DNA of 64,000 bases from Micromonospora gifhornensis (GTDB taxonomy: Bacteria > Actinomycetota > Actinomycetes > Mycobacteriales > Micromonosporaceae). Positions 43,226 to 52,664 of the stretch are shown here, piece after piece (position 1 is the stretch's first letter; each line of letters begins with the position of its first letter). Under the pieces are notes generated by a model. The model was not told the origin of the DNA and did not search any database. It worked only from the letters and a program-made list of their open reading frames with translations. The DNA is taken from positions 124,001 through 188,000 of the forward strand of contig NZ_BOPA01000019.1 of NCBI RefSeq assembly GCF_016863515.1. Reading direction: 5' to 3'. The translations under genes were made by a program, and so were the position numbers.

Positions 43226-44377
43226 GTGGACGTCGCCGCCCCTCGGGGTTTTCGTGCACTGGTCGGCAACGTCGGTCTCCGCGAGGATGGCGACGACTTC
43301 ACCGCGCTCGTCTCGGACGTGCCGGCGGTCAGCGCGGCGGTCTTCACCCGCTCGCGGTTCGCCGGGCCCAGCGTGCTGCTCAGCCGATCGGCCCGTACGT
43401 CGGCGGCGCGTGGAGTGGTCGTGCTCGCCCGCAACGCCAACGTGGCCACCGGCGACGAGGGCATGGCGAACGCCCGGGAGATCCAGGCTACGGTCGCGGC
43501 GGCCATCGGGCTGGAGGCGGACGAGCTGCTGATCGCCTCGACCGGCGTGATCGGCCGGCAGTACCCGATGCCCCGGCTGCGCGAGCACCTGGCCGAGCTG
43601 CGCTGGCCCTTCCCGCCCGCAGACTTCGACCGGGTGGCTAACGCGATCATGACGACCGACACCCACCCGAAGGTGGTACGGGCACGGTGCGGCGAGGCCA
43701 CCATCGTCGGTGTCGCCAAGGGCGTCGGCATGATCGAACCGAACATGGCCACCCTGCTGACCTTCTTCTGCACCGACGCCGAGATCGGATCCGACGATCT
43801 CGATCGGGTCTTCCGCGCCGTGATCGACCGGACCTTCAACGCGGTGAGCATCGATACCGACACCTCGACAAGTGACACTGCGGCCATCTTCGCCAACGGG
43901 CTCGCCGGACCGGTGGACGTCGACGAGTTCGCCGAGTCACTGCGTACCTGTGCCCTCGAACTGGTGCAGATGGTGGCCCGTGACGGTGAGGGGGCCAGCA
44001 AGCTGATCGAGGTCCGGGTGACCGGGGCCCGCGACGATGACCAGGCCAAGCGGGTCGGCAAGGCGATCGTGAACTCGCCGCTGGTGAAGACCGCCGTTCA
44101 TGGCGCGGACCCGAACTGGGGTCGGGTGGCGATGGCGGTGGGCAAGTGCGAGGACGACGACGACATCCGGCCGGATCGGGTTCGCATCGGTTTCGGTGGG
44201 CTGGCGGTCTATCCCACGGCGGCGACCGACGAGGTGCTGCGGTTGTTGGAGGAACACCTGCGCCGCGACCACGTGGTGATCGAGGTCGACCTCGGCATCG
44301 CCGCCGGCTCGTTCGTCGTCTACGGCTGCGACCTGACCGAGGGGTACATCCGGATCAACGCCGACTACACCACCTGA
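43226..44377 (+). CDS. argJ: glutamate N-acetyltransferase/ornithine acetyltransferase ArgJ
   Basis: A 383-aa Ntn-type acetyltransferase that recycles the acetyl group from N-acetylornithine to glutamate in arginine synthesis. GTG 43226 follows GAGGAGAG. The self-processing motif GVGMIEPNMATLLTFF is present with the nucleophile Thr after Ala; STGVIGRQYPM and ADPNWGRVAMAVG are further conserved blocks. No other arg gene is near, so it may be a second or detached copy; clavam and related clusters carry such relatives, but nothing here suggests one. A possible ARG box precedes it. Confidence 0.92.
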   Translation: MDVAAPRGFRALVGNVGLREDGDDFTALVSDVPAVSAAVFTRSRFAGPSVLLSRSARTSAARGVVVLARNANVATGDEGMANAREIQATVAAAIGLEADELLIASTGVIGRQYPMPRLREHLAELRWPFPPADFDRVANAIMTTDTHPKVVRARCGEATIVGVAKGVGMIEPNMATLLTFFCTDAEIGSDDLDRVFRAVIDRTFNAVSIDTDTSTSDTAAIFANGLAGPVDVDEFAESLRTCALELVQMVARDGEGASKLIEVRVTGARDDDQAKRVGKAIVNSPLVKTAVHGADPNWGRVAMAVGKCEDDDDIRPDRVRIGFGGLAVYPTAATDEVLRLLEEHLRRDHVVIEVDLGIAAGSFVVYGCDLTEGYIRINADYTT

Positions 44378-44381
44378 CGGC

Positions 44382-44429
44382 GCCGAGCCGACGCACCTGT
44401 CCGGGGCCGAGCCGACGCACCTGTCCGGG
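44382..44429. repeat. 24-bp perfect tandem duplication
   Basis: GCCGAGCCGACGCACCTG followed by TCCGGG occurs twice in direct succession (44382-44405, 44406-44429) in the 93-bp gap after argJ. No gene overlaps it. Confidence 0.95.
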
Positions 44430-44470
44430 GCCGGGCCGGGGAGCCAGACGCAAGGCGGCAGAATTGCCGG

Positions 44471-45280
44471 GTGCCTGTGGAGCTGATCACCGAGCCGGAC
44501 GACGAGCGGATCGCCGACTATCGCGCGCTCACCGACGTGGAGTTGCGCACCCGCTGGGAGCCCCCGCACGGGCTGTTCATCGCCGAAGGGGAGTTGGTGC
44601 TGCGCCGGGCGCTGCGCGCCGGCTACCCGGCCCGGTCGTACCTGGTCGACGCCAAACGGGTCGACCAGCTCGCCGACCTGGACACCGGCGACGCCCCGGT
44701 GTACGCCGCCACCCCCGACGTGTTGCAGGAGGCCACCGGCTTCCACGTGCATCGGGGGGTGCTCGCCTCGTTCCGCCGCAAGCCGCTGCCCAGCGCCGCC
44801 GAGGTGCTGGCCACCGCCCGCCGGGTGGTGATCCTCGAAGACGTCAACAACCACACCAATCTGGGCGCAATTTTCAGGGCGGTCGCCGCGCTCGGGGTGG
44901 ATGCGGTGCTGCTCTCGCCGTCCTGCGCCGACCCGCTCTACCGGCGCAGCGTACGGGTCAGCATGGGTGAGGTGTTCGCCGTGCCGTACGCGAAACTCGA
45001 TCCCTGGCCGACGGCGTTGGCGCAGGTACGCGACGCCGGGTTCACCGTGCTGGCGATGACCCCGGCCCCCGACGCGGTACCCATCCAACAGCTGACGCCC
45101 GCCCAGCGGGCCCGGGCCGCGCTGCTGCTCGGTGCCGAAGGCGCCGGGCTGACCCAGGCCGCGATGGCCGCCAGCGACGTGCGGGTGGTGATCCCGATGC
45201 GTCGCGGTGTCGACTCGCTCAACGTCGCCGCCGCCACCGCCGTGGCCTGCTGGGAACTGGGCCGCGACGATCCGCTCTGA
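44471..45280 (+). CDS. TrmH/SpoU family RNA 2'-O-methyltransferase
   Basis: A 269-aa SPOUT methyltransferase using S-adenosylmethionine on tRNA or rRNA. The three motifs are seen: LEDVNNHTNLGAIFRA (motif 1), LLLGAEGAGL (motif 2) and VVIPMRRGVDSLNVAAATAV (motif 3), preceded by the RNA-binding N-terminal domain. GTG 44471 has CAGAAT 6 nt upstream, consistent with a leaderless mRNA. The target nucleotide cannot be inferred. Confidence 0.93.
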   Translation: MPVELITEPDDERIADYRALTDVELRTRWEPPHGLFIAEGELVLRRALRAGYPARSYLVDAKRVDQLADLDTGDAPVYAATPDVLQEATGFHVHRGVLASFRRKPLPSAAEVLATARRVVILEDVNNHTNLGAIFRAVAALGVDAVLLSPSCADPLYRRSVRVSMGEVFAVPYAKLDPWPTALAQVRDAGFTVLAMTPAPDAVPIQQLTPAQRARAALLLGAEGAGLTQAAMAASDVRVVIPMRRGVDSLNVAAATAVACWELGRDDPL

Positions 45281-45321
45281 GCTGACCTGCGGTTACCGGC
45301 AACGGAATCACGGACGGTAAC

Positions 45322-47130
45322 GTGTCGCGGGTGTTCCCCACCGTCCGTCAGGTCCTGGCGCTTGACCCGGTCCGTCGTGGCGCTCCGCGTCTGGTCGCCG
45401 GAGAGGTGGGGTTGGACCGGCCGGTGCGGTGGGTGCACGTGGCCGAGGTACCCGACATCGCCACCCTGCTCGGTGGTGGCGAACTGGTGCTCACCACCGG
45501 CATCGGGCTGCCGGCCGACGACGCCCGGCTGCGGACGTTCATCGCCGACCTGGCTGGTGTGGGCGTCTCCGGACTGGTGGTCGAACTTGGTCGCCGCTAC
45601 CTCACCGGCGTACCGAAGGTGATGGCCGCCGCCGCCGGGCGGCACGGCCTGCCGCTTGTGGAGCTGCGCCGGGCCACCCCGTTCGTACGGATCACCGAGG
45701 CGGTGCACGCCCTGATCGTGGACGCCCAGCTCACCGAGTTGCGGGCGACCGAGGAGATCCACCAGCGGTTCACCGAACTGTCGGTGGAGGGCGCCGAACC
45801 GGACGAGGTGATCCGGCAGGCCGCCGACCTGTCCGGCTGCCCGGTGGTGCTGGAGAACCTGTCCCGCCAGGTGCTCGCCTACGATCCGGCGCGGGAGAAC
45901 GCCGAACTGCTGCTCGACGGGTGGGAGCAGCACTCGCGGCGGATCCGGCCCACCGGGCGTACGGCGTACGACCCGGACAGCGGCTGGCTGGTCACCATGG
46001 TCGGCGCCCGGGGCGAGGACTGGGGTCGGCTGCTGCTGCGCTGGCCGAGCGGCGTCGACCTCGGTCCGGGCGGCGCAGACCTCGGTCCCGGCGGCACCGA
46101 CCCGAGCGGGCCGGGCGACGGCGAGTCCGACGGAGCGGACGACGTGGTGCGTGGCCTCGCCGTGCCGCCGACCCGGCTGACCATCCTGGTGGAGCGGGCC
46201 GCGTCGACCCTGGCGCTGGGGCGGCTGATCCGCCGTGACGCCGAAGGGTGGGAACGGCAGATCCACCGCACCCTGCTCACCGCGCTGCTGGACCGCACCC
46301 GGCCGGTCGACGAGGTGGCCCTGCGGGCGCGGGCGCTGGGACTGGTGCTGGACCGCCGACACCTGGTCGGGGTGGTGGTCCGGCATCGCGGCGACGACCC
46401 GGCGGACAACGGCCCGGCCGCTGACCCGGGTGGTGATCCTGCCCTGGCCGGCGGGGAACCCGGGGCGGCCCGCCTGCGGGACCTGGCCGAGACGGTCGGC
46501 CAGGCGCTGCGCGAGGCGAACCTCACCGGCCTGACCAGCGCGGTCGACGACCAGGCGGTCGGGGTGCTGCTGGCGCTCGCCGACGCGGCGGGGGAGGAGC
46601 GGGCCCTGACAGCGTTCGCGGCCGCGCTGCGTCGCACCCGCCCCGACAGCCGCCCGCCCGACCCGGCGTCACGCCGCCCCGGCAACCTGATCATTGCCGC
46701 CGGTTCGGGGGTGGGCAGCCTGCGGGAGGCGGGACGGTCGCTGATCGAGGCCCGGCAGGTCGCCGAAGCGGCCCGGCGGGACCGACGGGACCTGCCGATC
46801 TTCCGGCTGCCGCACGTCGGGCTCGCCGGGCTGCTGCACCTGCTACGCGACGAGCCGCGCCTGCAGACGTTCGTCGAGCGCGAACTGGGGGCCCTGCTGG
46901 CGTACGACGCCCGGCATCCGCGCGAGCAGCTGCTCGGCACCCTGCGCGCGTACCTGGAGCAGGGCCGCAACAAGTCGGCGGCGGCTGCGGCGGCGCACCT
47001 GTCCCGGCCCGCCTTCTACGAACGGCTGGCCCGCATCGGCCGGATCCTCGACGTCGACCTGGACTCGGTCGACGCCTGCCTCTCGCTGCACGTCGCCCTG
47101 CTCGCCCTGGACGCCATCCGCGCCCCCTGA
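45322..47130 (+). CDS. PucR-family transcriptional regulator
   Basis: A 602-aa regulator. The N-terminal PucR domain is visible (FPTVRQVLALDPVRRGAPRLVAG, HVAEVPDIATLLGGGELVLTTG). A GGDEF-related middle segment follows, and the C-terminal PucR helix-turn-helix contains LGTLRAYLEQGRNKSAAAAAAHL, RPAFYERLARIGRILDVDLD. A Gly/Pro-rich loop near residues 245-275 is variable. Members commonly control purine, GABA or other amine catabolism. The aminotransferase and semialdehyde dehydrogenase genes 4 kb further on are plausible targets, which is inference. It is convergent with murL with only 2 bp between stops. Confidence 0.92.
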   Translation: MSRVFPTVRQVLALDPVRRGAPRLVAGEVGLDRPVRWVHVAEVPDIATLLGGGELVLTTGIGLPADDARLRTFIADLAGVGVSGLVVELGRRYLTGVPKVMAAAAGRHGLPLVELRRATPFVRITEAVHALIVDAQLTELRATEEIHQRFTELSVEGAEPDEVIRQAADLSGCPVVLENLSRQVLAYDPARENAELLLDGWEQHSRRIRPTGRTAYDPDSGWLVTMVGARGEDWGRLLLRWPSGVDLGPGGADLGPGGTDPSGPGDGESDGADDVVRGLAVPPTRLTILVERAASTLALGRLIRRDAEGWERQIHRTLLTALLDRTRPVDEVALRARALGLVLDRRHLVGVVVRHRGDDPADNGPAADPGGDPALAGGEPGAARLRDLAETVGQALREANLTGLTSAVDDQAVGVLLALADAAGEERALTAFAAALRRTRPDSRPPDPASRRPGNLIIAAGSGVGSLREAGRSLIEARQVAEAARRDRRDLPIFRLPHVGLAGLLHLLRDEPRLQTFVERELGALLAYDARHPREQLLGTLRAYLEQGRNKSAAAAAAHLSRPAFYERLARIGRILDVDLDSVDACLSLHVALLALDAIRAP

Positions 47131-47132
47131 CC

Positions 47133-48488
47133 TCACGCGGTGAGCGCGTTCAGGGCCTTGGCGTAGGCGGGCGGCACGTAGGAGGGGCCGCCGCCTGGGG
47201 TGAAGGTGTCGGAGGTGGCGGCGGTCGCCCAGGCGGTGTCGGGGACGGCGGCGACCAGGGCGGTCACCACCGGAGTGTCCCGCCACTCGGGCTGCTGGGC
47301 GAGCAGGCTCAGCGCCACCACCGACTCCTCGACCTCGCCGACACACTCGAACGGCTTGTGCCCGTCGACGCCGAGCAGCTCCCGGTAGCCGGGGATCTGG
47401 GTGGCATCGGCGAGCAGGTCACCGCCGAAGATGTGGGTGATCCGCTCCCGGGACATGAACGGCGCCAGCGCCAGGAAGACGAACCGGCACTTGGGGCAGT
47501 CGCGGCACCAGCGTTCACTCGCGTCGCGCAGCTTGAAGGCGGCGTTGCAGCTGGTCACCACGTCGTCGTACCGGTCGATGGTGGCGAAGAGCCGCGCGAT
47601 GTGCAGCTCCGACAACGGGCGCAGCAGGGAGAAGTACGGCTCGGTCAGCCCGGCGTGCTCGGCCAGAGCGGCCCGCAGCAGCCCCTCGGCTTCCACCCCC
47701 TTGGACCACTGGTGGTTGATCTCGTGACCGTTCCAGATCAGGTTCGGGTCGGAGGCAGAGCGCTCGTTGGACATCACCACCGGACCCAGCCCGTGCAACA
47801 CCGCGGTGGCGACCGCGATCAGCGAGTTGATCGCAGTGACCGGGATGTGCCCGTTACGGGCCCCGGCCGCGTTCAGCTCGAACAGCACCGGGTCGAGGCG
47901 TCGCCGCGCCGCCAGCGCGGTGAGCCCGGAGGCGGCGTTCACCGCCTTGATCACATGGTTCGGGTTGACCGAGAAGGGCACCGGGTCCAGGCCGGCGCGG
48001 CGCAACGCCTCCAGGCTGACGATCGAGTCCTTGCCGCCACCGACCGCCGACAGCGGCCGCCGGTCGGAGTTGTCGTACTCGGCGGCGGGGCGTACCCGGC
48101 CCTGCGGGATCTGCGGCGTCAACTCCAGCACGTACGGCAACTGGTTGCGGTAGGCGTACTCGGCCAGGCCCTTGGCGTAGACGGCGGTGACGAACTCGGC
48201 GGCGGCCGGGCCGAGCGGCGCCGGCAGCACGATTTGCCCCGGCGCGGCGGCCTTGTAGTAGCTGACCCCGGCCACCACGTGCAGCAGCTCCAGGACCCGG
48301 CCGAGAGCCGCCACAGCCGCGTCCGACGGTGACTGCTCGGGCACCGGCAGGGTGATCACTTCGGTGAACCGCTGTTCGCCGTCCGGGCCGGTCAGCGCGT
48401 AGTCGAACAGCGCCTCGCCGGTGGAGAGGTCGATCGAGTAGGACGGGAAGGTGAACGCGTCCATCCGCGCCAGCTGGGTGTTGGGCAC
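47133..48488 (-). CDS. murL: UDP-MurNAc-L-Ala-L-Glu epimerase MurL
   Basis: A 451-aa cytoplasmic enzyme that would turn the terminal L-Glu of UDP-MurNAc-L-Ala-L-Glu into D-Glu using ATP. The PP-loop-like ATP motif is AVGGGKDSIVSLEALRRAG; further marks are NPNHVIKAVN, MSNERSASDPN and the Cys cluster WCRDCPKCRF. GTG 48488 is favoured because TAGTAT lies 5 nt upstream (leaderless); ATG 48464 has no ribosome site. It is divergent from a MurD-type ligase, the genetic arrangement of the MurD2/MurL route described in Xanthomonas and some actinobacteria. Identification is from memory of the family. Confidence 0.85.
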   Translation of the reverse strand: MPNTQLARMDAFTFPSYSIDLSTGEALFDYALTGPDGEQRFTEVITLPVPEQSPSDAAVAALGRVLELLHVVAGVSYYKAAAPGQIVLPAPLGPAAAEFVTAVYAKGLAEYAYRNQLPYVLELTPQIPQGRVRPAAEYDNSDRRPLSAVGGGKDSIVSLEALRRAGLDPVPFSVNPNHVIKAVNAASGLTALAARRRLDPVLFELNAAGARNGHIPVTAINSLIAVATAVLHGLGPVVMSNERSASDPNLIWNGHEINHQWSKGVEAEGLLRAALAEHAGLTEPYFSLLRPLSELHIARLFATIDRYDDVVTSCNAAFKLRDASERWCRDCPKCRFVFLALAPFMSRERITHIFGGDLLADATQIPGYRELLGVDGHKPFECVGEVEESVVALSLLAQQPEWRDTPVVTALVAAVPDTAWATAATSDTFTPGGGPSYVPPAYAKALNALTA

Positions 48489-48576
48489 ACGCCATACTAG
48501 GCCCTGGTTCGTCCGGCCGTGCCCGGCTCCGCCGGACCGCGTACGTGCCCTGCCGTCGTCGCCCCGAGGAGAAGTT

Positions 48577-49923
48577 GTGCGCCTGTCTGACCTGCGCGGA
48601 CGTACCGTCGCCGTCTGGGGGGCCGGCCGGGAGGGCCGGGCCGCGGTGATCGCGATCGCCGCCCACGGGCCGGCGGACCTGGTCGCCGTGGACGACAGCG
48701 CGAACTTCCTCACCCTGCCGTGGGAGGGGCCGCTGGCCGAGGCCGCCCCGCTGATCACCGGCGAGGAGGGCTTCGAGCGGCTGGCCGCCGCCGACGTGGT
48801 GGTCCGCTCGCCGGGCGTGCCGCAGACCCACCCGTGGCTGGTGGAGCTGCGTCGCCGGGGTGCCACGATCACCCAGGGCACCGCGTTGTGGATGGCCGAC
48901 CACGGTGAGCGCACCGTCGGGGTGACCGGCAGCAAGGGCAAGAGCACCACCTCCAGCCTGATCAGCCACCTGTTGACGGCGATGGACCGGCCCAACGTCT
49001 TCGGCGGCAACATCGGCGTACCGACGCTGGACCTGCCGGAGGCGGACCTGTACGTGCTGGAGCTGTCCAGCTACCAGTGCAGCGACCTGACCGACTCGCC
49101 CCGGGTGGCGGTGGTGACCGCGTTGTTCCCCGAGCACCTCGACGCGCACGGCGGCGAACGGGAGTACTACCGCGACAAGCTCAACCTGATCGCGTACGGG
49201 CCGCGCACGGTGGTGGTCAACGGCGCCGACCCGCGGCTGGCGTTCGAGCTGGGCGACCGGGCGGCGATCCGCGCCGGCACCGCGGAGTCGGTGAACGTGG
49301 CCGCCGGCCCGGACGGCGCCCCCTGGTTCCACCTGGTCGACCGGCCGCTGTTCCCCCGGGCGGTGCTGCCGCTGGTCGGCCGGCACAACGAGGGCAACCT
49401 CTGCGTCGCCCTGGCGGTGCTCGACGCGCTCGGCGTGGACGTCGTCGGGCGCAAGGACACCCTGGCGGTGGCGGTGGCGGAGTTCCAGGGGCTGGCCCAC
49501 CGGCTGACCGAGATCGTCGACCCGTCCGGCCTGACCTTCGTCGACGACACCCTGGCCACCAGCCCGTACGCGGCAATCCACGCCATCGACGCGTACGAGG
49601 GACGGCCGTTGACCGTGATCGTCGGCGGCAACGACCGAGGTGTCGACTACACCCCGCTGCGCGAGCACCTGGCGGAGCGGGAGTTGAGCGTCATCGGCAT
49701 CCCGGACAGCGGCCCGCGCATCATCGAAGCGCTGGCCGGCCTGCCGAAGGTGCGTACCGAACTGGTCGACGACCTCACCGCCGCCGTCCAGTTGGCCCGC
49801 CAGGTCACGCCGGCCGGCGGTGTCGTCCTGCTCTCCCCGGCCGCCCCCAGTTACGGCCGCTTCCGCAACTTCGAACACCGCTCCCAGGTCTTCGCCGAGG
49901 CCATCCACGCCACCGCCCCGTGA
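48577..49923 (+). CDS. murD: MurD-type ligase, probably MurD2 (L-Glu adding)
   Basis: A 448-aa Mur ligase that adds glutamate to UDP-MurNAc-L-Ala. GTG 48577 follows GAGGAGAAG. The ATP loop is GVTGSKGKSTTSS (Lys122), then GGNIGVP, the Mg2+-site region LELSSYQ, PEHLDAHGG and the C-terminal domain DDTLATSPYAAIHA and GGNDRGVDY. Canonical MurD takes D-Glu; adjacency to murL suggests this one takes L-Glu (MurD2), leaving epimerisation to MurL. Sequence alone, without alignment, does not settle the stereochemistry, and a classical murD may exist in the dcw cluster elsewhere. Confidence 0.85.
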   Translation: MRLSDLRGRTVAVWGAGREGRAAVIAIAAHGPADLVAVDDSANFLTLPWEGPLAEAAPLITGEEGFERLAAADVVVRSPGVPQTHPWLVELRRRGATITQGTALWMADHGERTVGVTGSKGKSTTSSLISHLLTAMDRPNVFGGNIGVPTLDLPEADLYVLELSSYQCSDLTDSPRVAVVTALFPEHLDAHGGEREYYRDKLNLIAYGPRTVVVNGADPRLAFELGDRAAIRAGTAESVNVAAGPDGAPWFHLVDRPLFPRAVLPLVGRHNEGNLCVALAVLDALGVDVVGRKDTLAVAVAEFQGLAHRLTEIVDPSGLTFVDDTLATSPYAAIHAIDAYEGRPLTVIVGGNDRGVDYTPLREHLAERELSVIGIPDSGPRIIEALAGLPKVRTELVDDLTAAVQLARQVTPAGGVVLLSPAAPSYGRFRNFEHRSQVFAEAIHATAP

Positions 49924-49962
49924 CCGGGCCTCTTGAGGACGTCCTGATCCGCTGCCGCGAAC

Positions 49963-51054
49963 CTAATGATCAACCAGGGCGGCGTGCAGGGCGCGCAGGG
50001 AGCGGATGGCCGAGCGGATCTCCTGCAGGTAGCGGCCGGGGGTGAGGGTGGGCTCGGGCAGCCGGGTCAGGTCGGGCAGCGTGGGGTCGACGCCGACGGT
50101 GTCGACCTCGCAGGCGTACGGCAGGGCGAGGGTGCGTAGCGCGTCGCAGTGCTGGAACGGCACGTAGATCGGCGCGGTGACCAGCAGCACCTCGTCGGCG
50201 CGGGCCAGTTGGGCGTGCTCGGCCCAGAACCGTTGGGTGTCGGCGGTGTGCGCGCGACGGTGTTCCGGCTCGCTCGACGGGGCAGCCAGCACCCGCACCG
50301 GCGGCTGCCCGGCCGGCCGATAGGTCCGCGACGACCAGGAGTGGTGCGGGTGGTCGGCATCCAGACCGTCCTCGGCCTCCGGCGCGGACACCGCGAACGC
50401 ACGCCGTACCGCCGCGTCCAGCGCGTCGACCTCCGTGTCGCAGCCGGTCACCCCGACCTCGGCGAGGGTACGCCGTTCCACCTCGGACAACGGCCGGAAG
50501 CTGCCCAGCACCGCCACCTCACCGGCGACGTCCACACCGGTACGCAGCAGATGTCCGGCGTACGCGACCCGGCGCAGGCAGGCGTGCGCCAGTCCGCCCA
50601 GCACCACCAGGTGGGCGTACCGGGCGCGGGCCGGTGGCCGGGCGCGGACCAGGCCGAGCGCGTCGGCGCAGTGGTGCACCACCTCGACGGTGGCCGGGTC
50701 GAGGGCCGGTTCCCGGGCCTCGGGGCGTTCCCGGCCACCACGGAAGTCCCAGCACCGGGCCGAGAAGTCGTCGAGGCCGGCGAGCACCGCACCGAGATCG
50801 CCGCGCGGCCATCGCCCGCCGAAGTGCGCCACCAGCCCACGCAGCGGGGCACTGTCGACCCAGCCGGCGATGCCGTCCACGCGCACGCCACCGCCGGCCC
50901 TGCTGGCTCCGGCCGCACCGCCGGCTTCGGTCGCACCGCCGGCCCGAGCGGGCCGGGCGGCCTGCGGCAGGGGCACGGTCGGGGTGCTCGGCGGTGCCAG
51001 CGACGAGCAGGTGGGGTCGGTGGTGCCGGGCGACGGAACGGCACACTCAGACAC
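49963..51054 (-). CDS. hypothetical protein, Ala/Gly-rich N-terminus
   Basis: A 363-aa soluble protein. GTG 51054 is chosen because TAGCAT lies 7 nt upstream with no ribosome site. The first 65 residues are low-complexity (AGGATEAGGAAGASRAGGG). The rest is conserved-looking: helical with VEVVHHCADALGLVRARPP, SWSSRTYRPAGQPPVRVL, QRFWAEHAQLARADEVLLVTAP and ALPYACEVDTVGVDP. I do not recognise a family. It is convergent with murD and divergent from the aminotransferase. Confidence 0.7.
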   Translation of the reverse strand: MSECAVPSPGTTDPTCSSLAPPSTPTVPLPQAARPARAGGATEAGGAAGASRAGGGVRVDGIAGWVDSAPLRGLVAHFGGRWPRGDLGAVLAGLDDFSARCWDFRGGRERPEAREPALDPATVEVVHHCADALGLVRARPPARARYAHLVVLGGLAHACLRRVAYAGHLLRTGVDVAGEVAVLGSFRPLSEVERRTLAEVGVTGCDTEVDALDAAVRRAFAVSAPEAEDGLDADHPHHSWSSRTYRPAGQPPVRVLAAPSSEPEHRRAHTADTQRFWAEHAQLARADEVLLVTAPIYVPFQHCDALRTLALPYACEVDTVGVDPTLPDLTRLPEPTLTPGRYLQEIRSAIRSLRALHAALVDH

Positions 51055-51298
51055 GGATCGGATGCTACCGGCCGGCGGTGTGCCCCCGTCGCAGCAACGA
51101 GATGCCGGCCGGGTCGGCAACGGAAAACGCGGCGTAGTGCCCAGAACGGCCACCGGAAGCGCGGCGATGTGGTCGAAGTGCCACGGAAAGCGTTGACGTT
51201 GTGTCAGGGAGTGTGGGTCCATCCGCGACACGTTGACTCTTGTCCGGGCAGCGACGGTGGTGAAACCGTGCCGTTACCGCGAACCGAAGGGTGCGACG

Positions 51299-52606
51299 AT
51301 GACCTCCGACGACCTGCTGGCTCGACACCGGGCCGTGCTTCCGTCCTGGATGCCGCTCTACTACGCCGATCCGATCGAGGTGGTCTCCGGCGAAGGCCGC
51401 CGGGTCACCGACGCGCAGGGCCGCACCTACCTGGACTTCTTCGGCGGGGTGCTGACCAACATGATCGGGTACGACATCGCCGAGATCCGGGAGGCGGTGC
51501 AGCGGCAACTGGCCACCGGGATCGTGCACACCTCGACGCTCTACCTGATCCGTCAGCAGGTCGAGTTGGCCGAGAAGATCGCCCGACTCTCCGGCATCCC
51601 GGACGCGCGGGTCTTCTTCACCAACTCCGGCACCGAGGCCAACGAGGCCGCGCTGCTGATGGCCACCAACTACCGTCGCTCCCACCAGGTCCTCGCGGTC
51701 CGCAACAGCTACCACGGTCGGTCGTACGCGACGATGGGCATCACCGGCAACCGGGGCTGGTCGGCCAGCCAGCTCAACCCCCTCCAGGTGGCCTGGCTGC
51801 ACTCCGGTGAGCGGCTGCGCGGTCTGCTGTCCCGGCTGCCGGAGGCCGACCGGATCGACGCGGCGGTGGAGGACCTGCGGGAGGTGCTGGCCACCCAGAC
51901 CAGCGGGGACGTGGCCTGCCTGCTGGCCGAGCCGATCCAGGGCGTCGGCGGTTTCGTGCACGGCCCGGACGGTCTCTTCGCGGCCTGGAAGAAGGTCCTC
52001 GACGAACACGGCATCCTGCTCGTCTCCGACGAGGTGCAGACCGGTTGGGGGCGTACCGGTGAGCACTTCTGGGGCTACCAGGCGCACGGCGTCACCCCGG
52101 ACCTGCTCACCTTCGCCAAGGGCATCGGCAACGGGTTCGCCCTGGCCGGTGTGGTCGGTCGGGCCGAGGTGATGGAGGCGGTGCCGGCGATCAGCTTCTC
52201 CACCTTCGGCGGTAACCCGATCTCCACCGCCGCCGGCAACGCCGTCCTGGACTACCTGCTCGACCACGACCTCCAGGCCAACGCGGCCCGCACCGGCGCG
52301 ATCCTCGTCGACGGCCTGCGCGCCGCCGTGGGCGGCCTCGACTGCGTCGCCGAGGTACGCGGCAAGGGCCTGATGCTCGGCGTCGAGTTCGTCCGACCGG
52401 GCACCGCCGAACCGGACGCGGCACTGGCCGCCGGCGTCTTCGAGGCGTGCCGGGCCGGTGGTCTGCTGGTCGGCAAGGGTGGCCTCTACGGCAACGTGCT
52501 GCGGATGGGGCCGCCGCTGACCCTGACCGAGGACGAGGCCCGTGAGGGCCTGGCCATCCTGGTCGAGGCGATCCGCTCCTGCGCCGCCGAGGCGGTCACT
52601 CCGTGA
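51299..52606 (+). CDS. class III aminotransferase (GABA/beta-alanine type)
   Basis: A 435-aa PLP enzyme. Typical blocks: LDFFGGVLTNMIGY, FFTNSGTEANEAALLMA, SYHGRSYATMGITG, the Asp motif LVSDEVQTGWGR and the Schiff-base Lys274 in FAKGIGNGFALAG. It would move the amino group of an omega-amino acid (GABA, beta-alanine or beta-aminoisobutyrate) to a keto acid, giving a semialdehyde that the next gene product can oxidise. Two copies of CGTTGAC (51191 and 51231) lie 40 bp apart upstream and may be regulator sites. Its stop codon is part of a repeat element. Confidence 0.9.
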   Translation: MTSDDLLARHRAVLPSWMPLYYADPIEVVSGEGRRVTDAQGRTYLDFFGGVLTNMIGYDIAEIREAVQRQLATGIVHTSTLYLIRQQVELAEKIARLSGIPDARVFFTNSGTEANEAALLMATNYRRSHQVLAVRNSYHGRSYATMGITGNRGWSASQLNPLQVAWLHSGERLRGLLSRLPEADRIDAAVEDLREVLATQTSGDVACLLAEPIQGVGGFVHGPDGLFAAWKKVLDEHGILLVSDEVQTGWGRTGEHFWGYQAHGVTPDLLTFAKGIGNGFALAGVVGRAEVMEAVPAISFSTFGGNPISTAAGNAVLDYLLDHDLQANAARTGAILVDGLRAAVGGLDCVAEVRGKGLMLGVEFVRPGTAEPDAALAAGVFEACRAGGLLVGKGGLYGNVLRMGPPLTLTEDEAREGLAILVEAIRSCAAEAVTP

Positions 52607-52655
52607 GCGCGAGGAGTGAGCCGGTTCTGCGAGCCCCGCAGTCGCGAACGAAAGG
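52603..52655 (+). repeat. gene-bridging intergenic repeat, copy 2
   Basis: Starts GTGAGCGCGAGGAGTGAGC and ends CAGTCGCGAACGAAAGG, as in the copy at 11449-11496 but with a 5-bp longer middle. It supplies the stop of the aminotransferase gene (52604-52606) and the AAAGG ribosome site of the dehydrogenase gene. Confidence 0.88.
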
Positions 52656-52664
52656 TGGTCCAGC

